Shown piece by piece: positions 26,986-36,397 of a stretch of 64,000 bases of DNA (the first letter of the stretch is position 1; the number at the start of each line of letters is the position of its first letter). Position numbers and translations under genes: made by a program. The stretch covers positions 2,790,001 to 2,854,000 of the forward strand of contig NZ_JACHMB010000001.1 of the NCBI RefSeq assembly GCF_014204795.1. The letters run 5' to 3'. The notes under the pieces are model-generated. The model was not told the origin of the DNA. It did not search any database and was given only the letters and a program-made list of their open reading frames with translations. The DNA is from Nonomuraea jabiensis. GTDB taxonomy: Bacteria > Actinomycetota > Actinomycetes > Streptosporangiales > Streptosporangiaceae.

Positions 26986-27350
26986 CGCAGCTGCTGATGG
27001 TCGTCGGGCTGGGCAGTGTCGCCCTCGCCCGCAGCGCTCTCGACGCCGCCGCCCGCGACGCCGCCCGGCAAGCCTCCCTCGCACGCGATCCCACCACTGC
27101 CCGATCGGCGGCTGTGACGAGCGCACGGGCAGCACTTGCTCGTGAAGGACTGGCATGCGCACCGTCGGTGACCGTGGACACCGCAGGCTTGTCCGCACCA
27201 CTGGGCAGGCCGGCCTCAGTGATCGCCCGAGTCTCCTGCGAGGTGAACCTGGCCGACCTCGGCCTACCAGGAATCCCCGGCACCAAGAACATCACCAGCA
27301 GCTTCACCAGTCCAATCGACCCGTACCGCGCACGAGGAGACCAGCCGTGA
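26985..27350 (+). pseudogene. TadE-like pilus/secretion protein, 5'-truncated
   Basis: About 120 residues remain, beginning inside the membrane helix (LLMVVGLGSVALARSALDAA), followed by RDAARQASLARDP and a short beta-rich domain with paired Cys (LACAPSVTV, ARVSCEVNL) as in TadE/TadG-like minor pilins. The N-terminal pre-pilin segment and start codon are missing; the sequence to the left belongs to the serine integrase on the opposite strand. Its stop overlaps the next gene (GTGA), so it was once the first visible gene of an operon. Confidence 0.7.
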
Positions 27351-27756
27351 ACGCGGAGAGAGGCTCGGTCACGCTGTTCACCGCAGTGGTCGCGTTCGCA
27401 CTGCTGCTGTGCGCCGGACTCATGGTGGACGGCGGCGCCAAGATCCAGGCCTACCGCGAAGCCTATGCCGCAGCCGAGGAAGCCGCCCGCGCTGGAGCCG
27501 GGCAGATGAACACCGGCCACGCCTACACCAGCGGCCAGTTCAAGATCGACCCCGCCCAGGCAGCGAACGCCGCCCGCGCCTACCTGTCCTCGGCCGGCCA
27601 CGCCGGCACCGTCTCCACGACCGGCAACCAGGTGCGGATCACCGTCACGGTGACCAAGCCCACCGTCCTGATCTCCTGATCGGCATCGGCACCGTTTCCG
27701 CCACAGCCACCGCCTCCGCGCGAATGTTCCACGGCATCGAACAAGGACAATCATGA
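27347..27756 (+). pseudogene. TadE/TadG-like protein, frameshifted near its end
   Basis: GTG start at 27347. The first 110 residues have an N-terminal helix (SVTLFTAVVAFALLLCAGLMVDGG) and a pilin-like stem (EAYAAAEEAARAGAG). The frame stops at 27679, but one base away the expected C-terminus continues: LIGIGTVSATATASARMFHG to a stop at 27756 that overlaps the ATG of the next gene. The break is at 27670-27680 in CTCCTGATC; one extra C would restore the frame. It is either a real lesion or a base-call error. Confidence 0.65.
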
Positions 27757-30587
27757 CGATGTACGGGCTGCGTCATCCACTGCTCGTCAGAACCGCCGCC
27801 GGCGCGGCACTCACCGGCCTGCTGGCCGGGATCCCCGCCATCCTTCTGATCTTCTTCTGGCCGATCGACCTGCCCACCTTCGACGACCTGGCCACTCCAG
27901 GCGAGCCCATCGTCATCAAAACATTGCTGCTGGCCACGGTGTGGACCTGCTGGGCCCTGTTCGCCCTCGCGGTGACGGTGGAGCTCGTGGGCACGCTCCG
28001 CGCCCAGCGCAGCCAGGTACGCCTGCCGTTCCAACGACTCGCCGCGTACCTGATCACCACCATCACCGTGGCCGCGACCGCCCCCATCGCCGCGCCTCGC
28101 GCCCTGATCCCAGCTGCAGCGATCGCCGCGACCTCCACAGAGATACACGATCACCCTGCGACCGCCGCATTGGACAAGGGCGAGGCTGCGAAGCCGTACG
28201 TGACCTACGTAGTCCAGTCCAGAGACACCCTCTGGACGATCGCCGAAAAGCAGCTCGGCGACCCGATGCGCTACCGGGACATCATCGCCCTGAACCAGGG
28301 CCGCACCATGAACGACGGCCGCCCCTTCACCCAGGGCGAGTGGCTACAGGCCGGCTGCACCCTGCACCTGCCCGCCGACGCCAGGAAGCCTGAGCCTACG
28401 CGGCTACGGACGCATACCGTCACCTCGGGCGAAACCCTGTGGGGCATCTCCAAGCAGCACCTCGGAAAGGGCATCCAGTACAAAAAGATCTTCAAGCTGA
28501 ACAAAGGACGCCCACAGCCTGGCGGGACCCGGCTAACCGACCCTGACGTGCTGGAACCGGGCTGGCGGCTGATCCTGCCCAAGCACGGACGTGCCACGCA
28601 GAAGACCAAGTCGGTCCACCGCCGCACCCTCCAACGGCACGCAGCCAAGCCAACTCATCGCACCCCTTCGTCGCACCACTCGGAGGACCCACCTAGCTTC
28701 CGGACCTCGTCATCTCCCCTCGCCACCGAGACAGAGCCCTCCTCCCGGGATATCGCCCCACCTCATCCGGCCACCGGAACAATCGCGCTCCGCCCTGTTC
28801 TCAACCCCGCCTCGCCCCACCCACCTGCTGAGCCTGCGCCGCAGATTCCGAGACCGGCCGCAGTAGCGACCTCTGCCGAGGTGGTCATGCTGCCCCAGGG
28901 CGGGATGATGGCGCTCTCCTTCGCCGCGGGCATCGCCGTCGCACTCGCCGCCACCCGGCTCCACCGCAGACGCCGTCTGCCCGCCCCGACCATCGACGAA
29001 CCCGTCAGCGTGCTCGCCCCAGAACCCCAATCCCCAGCCGTACGAGTGCTCGAACAAGCACACCGCAACAGTGATCCAGAAGCGGCACCGCCGGACGACT
29101 TCGAACTGGTCAGCTCGGCGTTCGAGATCGACCCACCCGTCACGCTCAAAGCCGGAATGCGTAACGACGACCCCGTACACCTGCCCCTGTCCGGACTGAA
29201 CCTGGCCCTCACCGGCTCAGGAGCCGACGATTGCATCCGCGCCATCATCCTCGACCTGCTCGCCCAGGCCGACGCCCACCGCGCCAGCATCATCATCCCG
29301 ATCCAAGACGCCGAACGCTGGTTCGGCGCCACCATCACCACCCTGACCAACCACCTGCCCGAGCTCCACCTAACCGCCACCCTCGACGAAGCCATCAACC
29401 ACTTCGAAGAACAACTCGTCGGCCGCCGCGGCCTCCTCCAGGACTACGAGGCCAACGACATTCAGCAACTCCGCCAAGCCGAACCCGGCGAACCCCTCCC
29501 CGCCCTACTGCTCGCCACCTGCTGTCCCGACGGCCACCCCTACCTGGACACCCTCCTGACCATGACAGCCCACCTCGGGCTCGGCGCCGTACTGACCGGC
29601 CATTCACCATCAGGAACCACCTGCGAGCTCGACCAGAATCACCACGTCACCGAAGCAACCGGCCCCATGGCCACCGAACTCGACAACGTCACGCTCTTCC
29701 ACCTACCGCCAGATGCCGCAACGTCGGTGCTCCACACGCTCGCCACCGGCAACGGCATGCCCACCGAACACCCCGAACAGCTAGCCGATCTCCCGATCCC
29801 TCCGCCCAGCACGACACCCCAACCAGTACGGTTCACCCTCCTGGGAGAACCCGCGATCGACGTACGCGGCACACCCGTGGACCTCACTCGACGCACCAAA
29901 GCACTCGAACTGTTCGTCCTCCTCGCCCTTCACCCGAAGGGACTGGACCGCGAGGAGATCTGCGAGCGCCTATGGCCCGACCTGGAGGAAACCCTGGCTA
30001 GCTACCGCTTCCACGCCGCCCTCAAAGACCTGCGTACCGCCCTTCGCGACGCCTCCACCCCTGACGACAAGAAGGCCCATTTCATCGAACGTAGCGGCAA
30101 GACCTACCGCATCGAGCCCCAACACATCGACGTCGACCTCTGGAGCTTCCATCAAGCACTCGCCGAGGCCCGTACCGCCACCAACGCACAGGAAAAGCTC
30201 ACAGCCCTGGAAACCGCCGCATCCCTATGCCTCGGGCAGCTCTGCAAGGGCCTCAAATACGACTGGCTCGATCAGGACCACCGCTGGCCGCTCACCATCG
30301 CCAGCATCAAAGCCCTCCTCCAGCTCGGTGCTCTCCACGAACACGCAGGACATGATGAACGAGCCCTGGAGATCTACGATCAGGCCTGCGCCCTCGACCC
30401 CGACATGGAAAGCGCCGCTCGATCTACCATCCGCCTCCTGACCACCCTCGGCCGCACTGACGAAGCCCGGCAACGCGCCCGGCAGCTCAAAGCCCGCCTC
30501 AACGCCCTCGGCGTCACCCCCTCACCCGAAACCCAAACCGTCCTAAAACAACTGAACGGCCCTTCAAACCCGCCATACAGGCTTTAG
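27753..30587 (+). CDS. membrane protein with two LysM domains and a C-terminal BTAD regulator domain
   Basis: The product is 944 aa. It has membrane helices near residues 15-35, 50-80 and 93-120. Two LysM domains follow (YVVQSRDTLWTIAEKQLGD, and HTVTSGETLWGISKQHLGK), then a Pro/Ser-rich linker, another hydrophobic helix near residue 380 (GGMMALSFAAGIAVALAAT), an alpha/beta region, and at about 690-940 a winged helix plus BTAD repeats (FTLLGEPAIDVRGTPVDL, then GLDREEICERLWPD). LysM normally binds glycan and BTAD occurs in SARP regulators, so one protein links wall and DNA or protein binding. It is coupled to the TadE/TadG-like remnants and is probably a Tad-pilus-associated regulator. That role is inference. 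Confidence 0.8.
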   Translation: MTMYGLRHPLLVRTAAGAALTGLLAGIPAILLIFFWPIDLPTFDDLATPGEPIVIKTLLLATVWTCWALFALAVTVELVGTLRAQRSQVRLPFQRLAAYLITTITVAATAPIAAPRALIPAAAIAATSTEIHDHPATAALDKGEAAKPYVTYVVQSRDTLWTIAEKQLGDPMRYRDIIALNQGRTMNDGRPFTQGEWLQAGCTLHLPADARKPEPTRLRTHTVTSGETLWGISKQHLGKGIQYKKIFKLNKGRPQPGGTRLTDPDVLEPGWRLILPKHGRATQKTKSVHRRTLQRHAAKPTHRTPSSHHSEDPPSFRTSSSPLATETEPSSRDIAPPHPATGTIALRPVLNPASPHPPAEPAPQIPRPAAVATSAEVVMLPQGGMMALSFAAGIAVALAATRLHRRRRLPAPTIDEPVSVLAPEPQSPAVRVLEQAHRNSDPEAAPPDDFELVSSAFEIDPPVTLKAGMRNDDPVHLPLSGLNLALTGSGADDCIRAIILDLLAQADAHRASIIIPIQDAERWFGATITTLTNHLPELHLTATLDEAINHFEEQLVGRRGLLQDYEANDIQQLRQAEPGEPLPALLLATCCPDGHPYLDTLLTMTAHLGLGAVLTGHSPSGTTCELDQNHHVTEATGPMATELDNVTLFHLPPDAATSVLHTLATGNGMPTEHPEQLADLPIPPPSTTPQPVRFTLLGEPAIDVRGTPVDLTRRTKALELFVLLALHPKGLDREEICERLWPDLEETLASYRFHAALKDLRTALRDASTPDDKKAHFIERSGKTYRIEPQHIDVDLWSFHQALAEARTATNAQEKLTALETAASLCLGQLCKGLKYDWLDQDHRWPLTIASIKALLQLGALHEHAGHDERALEIYDQACALDPDMESAARSTIRLLTTLGRTDEARQRARQLKARLNALGVTPSPETQTVLKQLNGPSNPPYRL

Positions 30588-30799
30588 CTGCTGCGCGCTG
30601 GCTACAACCGTCCAGCAACAAGGCGCTGATGCCTGCCCACGTCACCTTGTGAAACTGGCCAGCTTGCGTTGGCCTGCGATCGAGTCTGAAGGCATAGCCC
30701 AGCGGAGCTTGGAACCGTACCTGGTTGGGCCACCCTGAACTGCCTCAAAGGCACTCGTGCCCCCAACCAACTCCGTACCCTAGGTACATCGCCACCGAC
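30588..30799. other. intergenic stretch between LysM-BTAD gene and array 1 leader
   Basis: No supported gene. Together with the next 160 bases this makes 374 bp before the first repeat; the distal part resembles no leader feature I can name. Confidence 0.4.
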
Positions 30800-30961
30800 A
30801 AACATCGCTGCCAGGCACACCGCGATACCCTTCACCTCCTCGACGAAGTTAGTGGACCCAGCATTTCTGGAGAGGAGCGCAGGAAGGTGAAACAGCACCC
30901 CGCTGTTGCACAACCGAAGGAAAACGGCGCCTTCCGCCGATAAACCCGCAGGTGAACAAGT
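30800..30961 (+). promoter_or_regulatory. leader of CRISPR array 1
   Basis: It precedes the first repeat and shares its proximal 50 bases with the leader of array 2: CAACCGAAGGAAA and TAAACCCGCAGGTGAACAAG. Between them lies a small hairpin CGGCG-CCTTC-CGCCG (30925-30939) that is also present, with a compensated base pair, in leader 2. New spacers are expected to enter at 30962. Confidence 0.75.
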
Positions 30962-33900
30962 GTCGGCCCCGCGCACGCGGGGGTGTTCCGTACCCCTGTC
31001 CATCGAGATCAAGGACCCGTCCGTCGGCCCCGCGCACGCGGGGGTGTTCCGCACATCCAGGCGGTTGACGCCATGCGCCCCCCGTCGGCCCCGCGCACGC
31101 GGGGGTGTTCCTGGGCCACCCTATCTCGATCAGCACCCGCGAGGGTCGGCCCCGCGCACGCGGGGGTGTTCCACGCCCCAACGACGCCCGCTGTGATCGC
31201 CGCGCGTCGGCCCCGCGCACGCGGGGGTGTTCCCGATGTCCGCCAACAGGCGATAGTTGTACTTCCGTCGGCCCCGCGCACGCGGGGGTGTTCCTTCGCG
31301 ACCCATGTAAAGGATGTCCTCAAGCTCGTCGGCCCCGCGCACGCGGGGGTGTTCCGTGCAGTGCCTCGCGATGGGCGTCGTGGAGCAGGTCGGCCCCGCG
31401 CACGCGGGGGTGTTCCCGGGGCGAGCCTGGCCTGCCAGGCGGTCGAGGCGTCGGCCCCGCGCACGCGGGGGTGTTCCGAACGTCGTGATCGTGGTCTGCA
31501 CCGTGACGTGGTCGGCCCCGCGCACGCGGGGGTGTTCCGCGCGGAGGCCGGCCAGGCATTCCTCTGGGGTGGTCGGCCCCGCGCACGCGGGGGTGTTCCG
31601 CAAGGGGATTCCATCATCGTGGCGGACGAAATGTCGGCCCCGCGCACGCGGGGGTGTTCCCTTCCATTGCACCCCTTAGGTTTTCGCTGGTCAGTCGGCC
31701 CCGCGCACGCGGGGGTGTTCCGATGAACACCGACGTGCGTAACGGGCTCAACTTGTCGGCCCCGCGCACGCGGGGGTGTTCCGCCGCCGACGTCACCCAG
31801 GAGTGGGCGTCCATCGTCGGCCCCGCGCACGCGGGGGTGTTCCCGTAGCGTGACGTGGTTTCGCCCGGGGGGATGCGTCGGCCCCGCGCACGCGGGGGTG
31901 TTCCGCACTACGTGGCGAGCCTGCCGCCTTATACGTGGTCGGCCCCGCGCACGCGGGGGTGTTCCTCTGGTCTCTCACCAGTTCGCCCCCGCCACCGAGT
32001 CGGCCCCGCGCACGCGGGGGTGTTCCCTGCGGCGAGGCGAACGCCCTCGCCGAGCTGCTGTCGGCCCCGCGCACGCGGGGGTGTTCCGAGCACATCGCCG
32101 CGATGCAGGCCGAGGGGGACGTCGGCCCCGCGCACGCGGGGGTGTTCCGAGCACATCGCCGCGATGCAGGCCGAGGGGGACGTCGGCCCCGCGCACGCGG
32201 GGGTGTTCCTCGGATGGGCCAACGTGATCTTCACCATGTCACGTCGGCCCCGCGCACGCGGGGGTGTTCCCCCGGAGGGTTCATCACGACCGACATATTC
32301 GATGTCGGCCCCGCGCACGCGGGGGTGTTCCCCAGGACCGGCAAGACCGGTACCCGGATCTTGTGTCGGCCCCGCGCACGCGGGGGTGTTCCGCCGACCA
32401 GCGCGCACGGGTTCTCCGCCTGCGAGTCGGCCCCGCGCACGCGGGGGTGTTCCCTCGGCCTCATAGTCCCTGTGGACGAGCTGAGCGTCGGCCCCGCGCA
32501 CGCGGGGGTGTTCCGACCAACCCCGGCCCGGCCGACCTTGTCGATGCGTCGACCCCGCCCACGCGGGGGTGTTCCTCGACTGGACGGACGAACACCTGGC
32601 CCTCCGTGGTCGGCCCCGCGCACGCGGGGGTGTTCCGTGCGGCAGGATGTGCGCGCGGATCATGTAGGTGTCGGCCCCGCGCACGCGGGGGTGTTCCGGC
32701 GGTGCGCCGTTGGAGTGGGCCCAGCTCCCCGTCGGCCCCGCGCACGCGGGGGTGTTCCCATCAACGGCACCACGATCTTCACGAACCAGAAGTCGGCCCC
32801 GCGCACGCGGGGGTGTTCCGGTCGCGCTCGGGATGGCGTACGCCACCCTGCTGTCGGCCCCGCGCACGCGGGGGTGTTCCTGGTCCCGCGCGAGACGGGG
32901 AGTTCTTGATCCAGTCGGCCCCGCGCACGCGGGGGTGTTCCCAACGAGTATGAGGGGGGAAGGTGCAGTCTGGGTCGGCCCCGCGCACGCGGGGGTGTTC
33001 CCTGGTCGCCGAGGGGGATGGAGGCGCGCTTGATGTCGGCCCCGCGCACGCGGGGGCGTTCCCCCCTTCCTGGTTAGCCCCTCCGGGTGATGAGGGTCGC
33101 CCCCGCGCACGCGGGGGTGTTCCGCTATGGACGCGTTCGTTCAGAACTTCGACCACGTCGGCCCCGCGCACGCGGGGGTGTTCCGGTCGGCGGCCGGTGG
33201 GTCATCACCCTCGCCGCGTCGGCCCCGCGCACGCGGGGGTGTTCCTAGGTCATGCCGTGCGCCTCGACCCAAGGTAGAGTCGGCCCCGCGCACGCGGGGG
33301 TGTTCCGCACATGTCGCACATGCTGACCGGGAAGGCGCCGTCGGCCCCGCGCACGCGGGGGTGTTCCCTCCATGGCCACCTCGCGCGGTGCCGCGGGGAG
33401 GTCGGCCCCGCGCACGCGGGGGTGTTCCGCACACCTTGGCCATCTCGGCGTCGCTTGTGGCGTCGGCCCCGCGCACGCGGGAGTGTTCCGAGCGCCTTCC
33501 CGGCCACCGAGCCCGGCCGTACGTCGGCCCCGCACACGCGGGGGTGTTCCCCTGAGGTGCCTGATCCCGTGCAGTAGCACGTCGTCGGCCCCGCGCACGT
33601 CGGAGTGTTCCGGAAGGCAGCCCGGCCGGTGACCGGTTCGCGAAGTCGACCCCGCGCACGCGGGGATGTTCCGACGCTCAAGGAAGCGGTTCCCGGACCG
33701 TCAGCCGTCGGCCCTGCGCACGCGGGGATGTTCCGCCGGTGGGGAGCTGGACTTCACGTCCCAAATGGTCGGCCCCGCGCACGCGGGGGGTGTTCCCCCT
33801 TGACCTGCTGGTTGACCTTGAATTCGTAGTCGGCCCCGCGCACACGGGGAGTGTTCGTGTCACATGCCGCCGTTGACGGGCAGTCGCTGTCAGGCCCCGC

Positions 33901-34038
33901 GCACGCGGGTGTTCCGTGGCGGCGCCGGCCTGGCGGAGTCCCGCTCTGTCACCCCGCGCACGCGGGGAGGTTTCCCGTGCAGGCCGAGGATATGGGGGGA
34001 AGTACTGGCGTCGGCCCCGCGCACGCGCGGCGTTTACC
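30962..34038 (+). CRISPR. type I-E CRISPR array 1, about 51 repeats
   Basis: The 28-bp repeat starts GTCGGCCCCGCGCAC and ends GGTGTTCC (the expected crRNA 5' handle). Stem CCCCGC/GCGGGG has a 4-base loop GCAC. Spacers are mostly 33 bp (period 61), with one of 32 bp (32942-32973) and one of 34 bp (33673-33706). The plus-strand orientation matches the leader at the left. Repeats are uniform up to about 33450, except single changes at 32548, 33035 and 33096; the last ten (from 33462) decay progressively, which marks the old end. One spacer is present twice in neighbouring units (32088-32120 and 32149-32181). Confidence 0.98.
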
Positions 34039-34221
34039 GCCATGCTCGGAATCCGCGCCCGTGTTGTAAATCCCTCTATGGGCGACGTGTGGGTTGGTCG
34101 GTGCGCGTACCCGCCACGGCGTCGTCGTGATCCCTGTATGTGGAGGCCATAGCGTGATCTGTGGGGTTAGCATGGGCGCGTTCGGGTGATCCCGCAGGGC
34201 CAACCGACCTGCATCGTGAAG

Positions 34222-34263
34222 CCGGCCTCTTCATCGAAGGTGGTTACGCGATGAAGAGGCCGG
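34222..34263 (-). terminator. terminator of the cas operon
   Basis: CCGGCCTCTTCATCG pairs perfectly over 15 bp with its complement at 34249-34263 around a 12-base loop. It lies 26 bases beyond the cas2 stop and separates the minus-strand cas operon from the end of array 1. The remaining bases between the array and this hairpin hold at most one further eroded repeat-like piece near 34095. Confidence 0.85.
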
Positions 34264-34288
34264 GGGACGGCATTGTTGAGCTGACGTT

Positions 34289-34567
34289 TTATCGGCGGTT
34301 GCGGGCGGAGAGAATCAGTCCGTCGAAGTCGACGGGGTACCAGCGGTCTTTCCCGGCCGTGCGGAGAGCCCAGCCTTGTTCGTTGGAGGCGGGTTCGACG
34401 AGGATGGCCTGGCCGTCGCCGATGCGGTTGGCGAGGAGGGTCCAGATGCGGTCGCGGATGCGTTTGCTGGGGTTTCCGACGAACATGCCGGCGCTGACTT
34501 CGACCATCCAGCGGGTGAGGTGGCCGCGTAGTCCTTCGGGAGCGGCCACCAGGACGATGACGGTCAT
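34289..34567 (-). CDS. cas2: CRISPR-associated Cas2, type I-E
   Basis: The product is 92 aa, the Cas2e form: TVIVLVAAPEGLRGHLTRWM at the N-terminus, then GMFVGNPSKRIRDRIW and GQAILVEPASNEQGW. With Cas1 it builds the integrase that adds spacers; Cas2 is the structural bridge. Its ATG overlaps the cas1 stop. It is the last gene of the operon, before the terminator hairpin. Confidence 0.95.
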   Translation of the reverse strand: MTVIVLVAAPEGLRGHLTRWMVEVSAGMFVGNPSKRIRDRIWTLLANRIGDGQAILVEPASNEQGWALRTAGKDRWYPVDFDGLILSARNRR

Positions 34568-35613
34568 GAGTTGCTCGCCTCATCGGTGTGGAGAGGTTTG
34601 TCGAAGTCAGGGCCGATGACGGCGATGTGGTCCTCGCCCATGGTGGCTTGGTTGAACTCGGCGTAGAGGGGATCGTCGGGGAACTCTTCGGTTCCGGCCC
34701 AGTTGACGCCTCCTGCGACGGTGCCGACCTTGTCGTCCCAAAGTTCGTTGACATCGATCTCGGGGACTTCGGTCCCATCAAGGGCCAGCAAGGTTTTGAT
34801 GTCGCGGACGATGCGGCCGAGGAGTTTGTCTTCGGCGATGCGGTCGCGCAGGCGGAGGCGGGCGTCGCGTTCTTCGGTCAGGCCTTGGGCAGCCAGGTCA
34901 AAGGCGAGGGGGATGGTGTAGTCGGCTTTGTAGAGGTCTGCGATGTCCATGACGAAGGAGGTGGCGGAGCCGGTGTGGACGAAGCCGAGGCCGGGGCTGG
35001 CGCCGAGGCCGACGATGACGGCGTGGCAGATGCCGTAGAGGGCGGTGTTGGCCGCTGACAACAGGCGGTTGAGATCGTCGCCGGTGGCGAACGGGTCGCC
35101 GGGGCGGTAGTCGCGGCCGGTCCAGGCCACGCCGGTGCGTTGAGAGTGGTGCTGGTACTGCTTGCGGACGCGGGCCCCTTCGCGTCCGCGCAGTTGTTGC
35201 ATGGTCATGGCGGAGACGTCTTCGCCGGGAAAGCGCATGCCGTACATGGCGCGGGCGACGGCGAGGCGTTCCTTGGGGCGGGTGACGAGCCAGGCCTGGC
35301 GGTAGAGCAGTCCGGCGCCGCGGCTCGGGCCGAGGCCTGAGGCGTAGAGGCGGACGCCCTGTTCGCCGACCCAGCACACGGCGGTGCCGGAGTCGCCGAG
35401 GAGTTGAACGGCGCCGTGGGTGATGCGGGTGCCGGGTCCGACCAGCATGACAGCGATCATCGCGGCGGGGATACGGACGGTGTCGCGTTTGTTGATGACG
35501 ACGACGGCGTTCTCGTCGCGGTCGATGTGGCTGCGTTCGATGTAGACGCTGGAGACGCGGTCGGCGATGCGGTGCAGGTCGTGAGGGTGTGCCTTCTGCC
35601 AGATGTCGGCCAT
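34564..35613 (-). CDS. cas1: CRISPR-associated Cas1, type I-E
   Basis: The product is 349 aa, the spacer integrase. The metal-binding triad is visible: Glu in RGREGARVRK (about residue 145), His in GLGFVHTG (about 212), Asp in DIADLYKAD (about 222-226). The C-terminus is acidic and about 40 residues longer than in E. coli Cas1. The ATG at 35613 lies in TGATG at the cas6e stop, with AGGAGAGG before it; an in-frame GTG three bases earlier is possible. Confidence 0.96.
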   Translation of the reverse strand: MADIWQKAHPHDLHRIADRVSSVYIERSHIDRDENAVVVINKRDTVRIPAAMIAVMLVGPGTRITHGAVQLLGDSGTAVCWVGEQGVRLYASGLGPSRGAGLLYRQAWLVTRPKERLAVARAMYGMRFPGEDVSAMTMQQLRGREGARVRKQYQHHSQRTGVAWTGRDYRPGDPFATGDDLNRLLSAANTALYGICHAVIVGLGASPGLGFVHTGSATSFVMDIADLYKADYTIPLAFDLAAQGLTEERDARLRLRDRIAEDKLLGRIVRDIKTLLALDGTEVPEIDVNELWDDKVGTVAGGVNWAGTEEFPDDPLYAEFNQATMGEDHIAVIGPDFDKPLHTDEASNS

Positions 35614-36389
35614 CACCTCTCCTGCCGTAGACCAGGCAAGGGAGCGAGGGTGAGCAGGCCGCAGCCGTAGGACTTGGCCGGGCCGATGCCGCCCAGGAGC
35701 CTCTCGGTGAACGCGACCGCATCAGTGATGCGTAGCCGGCCTTCAAAAGTGGCGGTGTGCAGGACGACCGGTTTGGCGCCGTTGTTCTTCTTGCGGAAGG
35801 AGCGGCGCGCTCGGGCGATGATGCGTACCTCGCGGGGTGTTGACGGCTGCTGGTCGTCGTCGGCGGCGTGCAGGCCGAGGGCGGGCGGGTCGGTGCGCGC
35901 GCGTGGGACCTCGAATCCCCACTGCTGGGTGCGGGACAGAAACCAGGCGAGTTGCTGGCCGGCCGTGCGGTGGCCGATGCGGAAGGACCGGCGTTTGGTC
36001 TCGGCGGCGCGTTCGAGTTGCGTGGCGGTGGGCTTGGTGGGGGTGGAGGTGTTCTGAACGGGGTTGGCGGTGAGGCGGAAAGCGAACTCGCGGCCGACGG
36101 CGATCTGACTGAGCAATGGGGCGTAGTCGCGGATGGCGGCGTGTTCGCCGTCGGCGTCGGGCCAGCCGACCTGTTCGACGAGGTGGCTCCAGTCCGGGCG
36201 GGTGGCGGTGAGGACGAACAACATGGGCCTGCGGGGGTCGTCCGCGTCAAGACGCCACAGGATGCGCTGGTCGGTGGGTGCGTCCGGGATGCCGTACATG
36301 ACGGCGCCGTGCATGGCGTGCGGGCTGGCCAGCAGCACCCGGCTCTTCTCACGCAGGGGGTTGATTCTGATGCGGGATAGATAGGTCAT
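35613..36389 (-). CDS. cas6e: Cas6e crRNA-processing endonuclease
   Basis: The product is 258 aa. The family start MTYLSRIRINPLREKSR is followed by HAMHGAVMYGIPD with the catalytic-type His, and it closes with the Gly-rich GIGPAKSYGCGLLTLAPL loop. It cuts at the base of the repeat hairpin and stays on the crRNA 3' end as a Cascade subunit. I chose the ATG at 36389 by family start; a GTG at 36401 overlaps the cas5 stop and is also possible. Confidence 0.94.
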   Translation of the reverse strand: MTYLSRIRINPLREKSRVLLASPHAMHGAVMYGIPDAPTDQRILWRLDADDPRRPMLFVLTATRPDWSHLVEQVGWPDADGEHAAIRDYAPLLSQIAVGREFAFRLTANPVQNTSTPTKPTATQLERAAETKRRSFRIGHRTAGQQLAWFLSRTQQWGFEVPRARTDPPALGLHAADDDQQPSTPREVRIIARARRSFRKKNNGAKPVVLHTATFEGRLRITDAVAFTERLLGGIGPAKSYGCGLLTLAPLPGLRQER

Positions 36390-36397
36390 GTCGGTGG

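Noticed and set aside
34070..34160. Further degenerate repeats past the end of array 1
   Set aside because: Only one short piece (GTCGGTGCGCG...CCCGCC near 34095) resembles the repeat; too little to extend the array.
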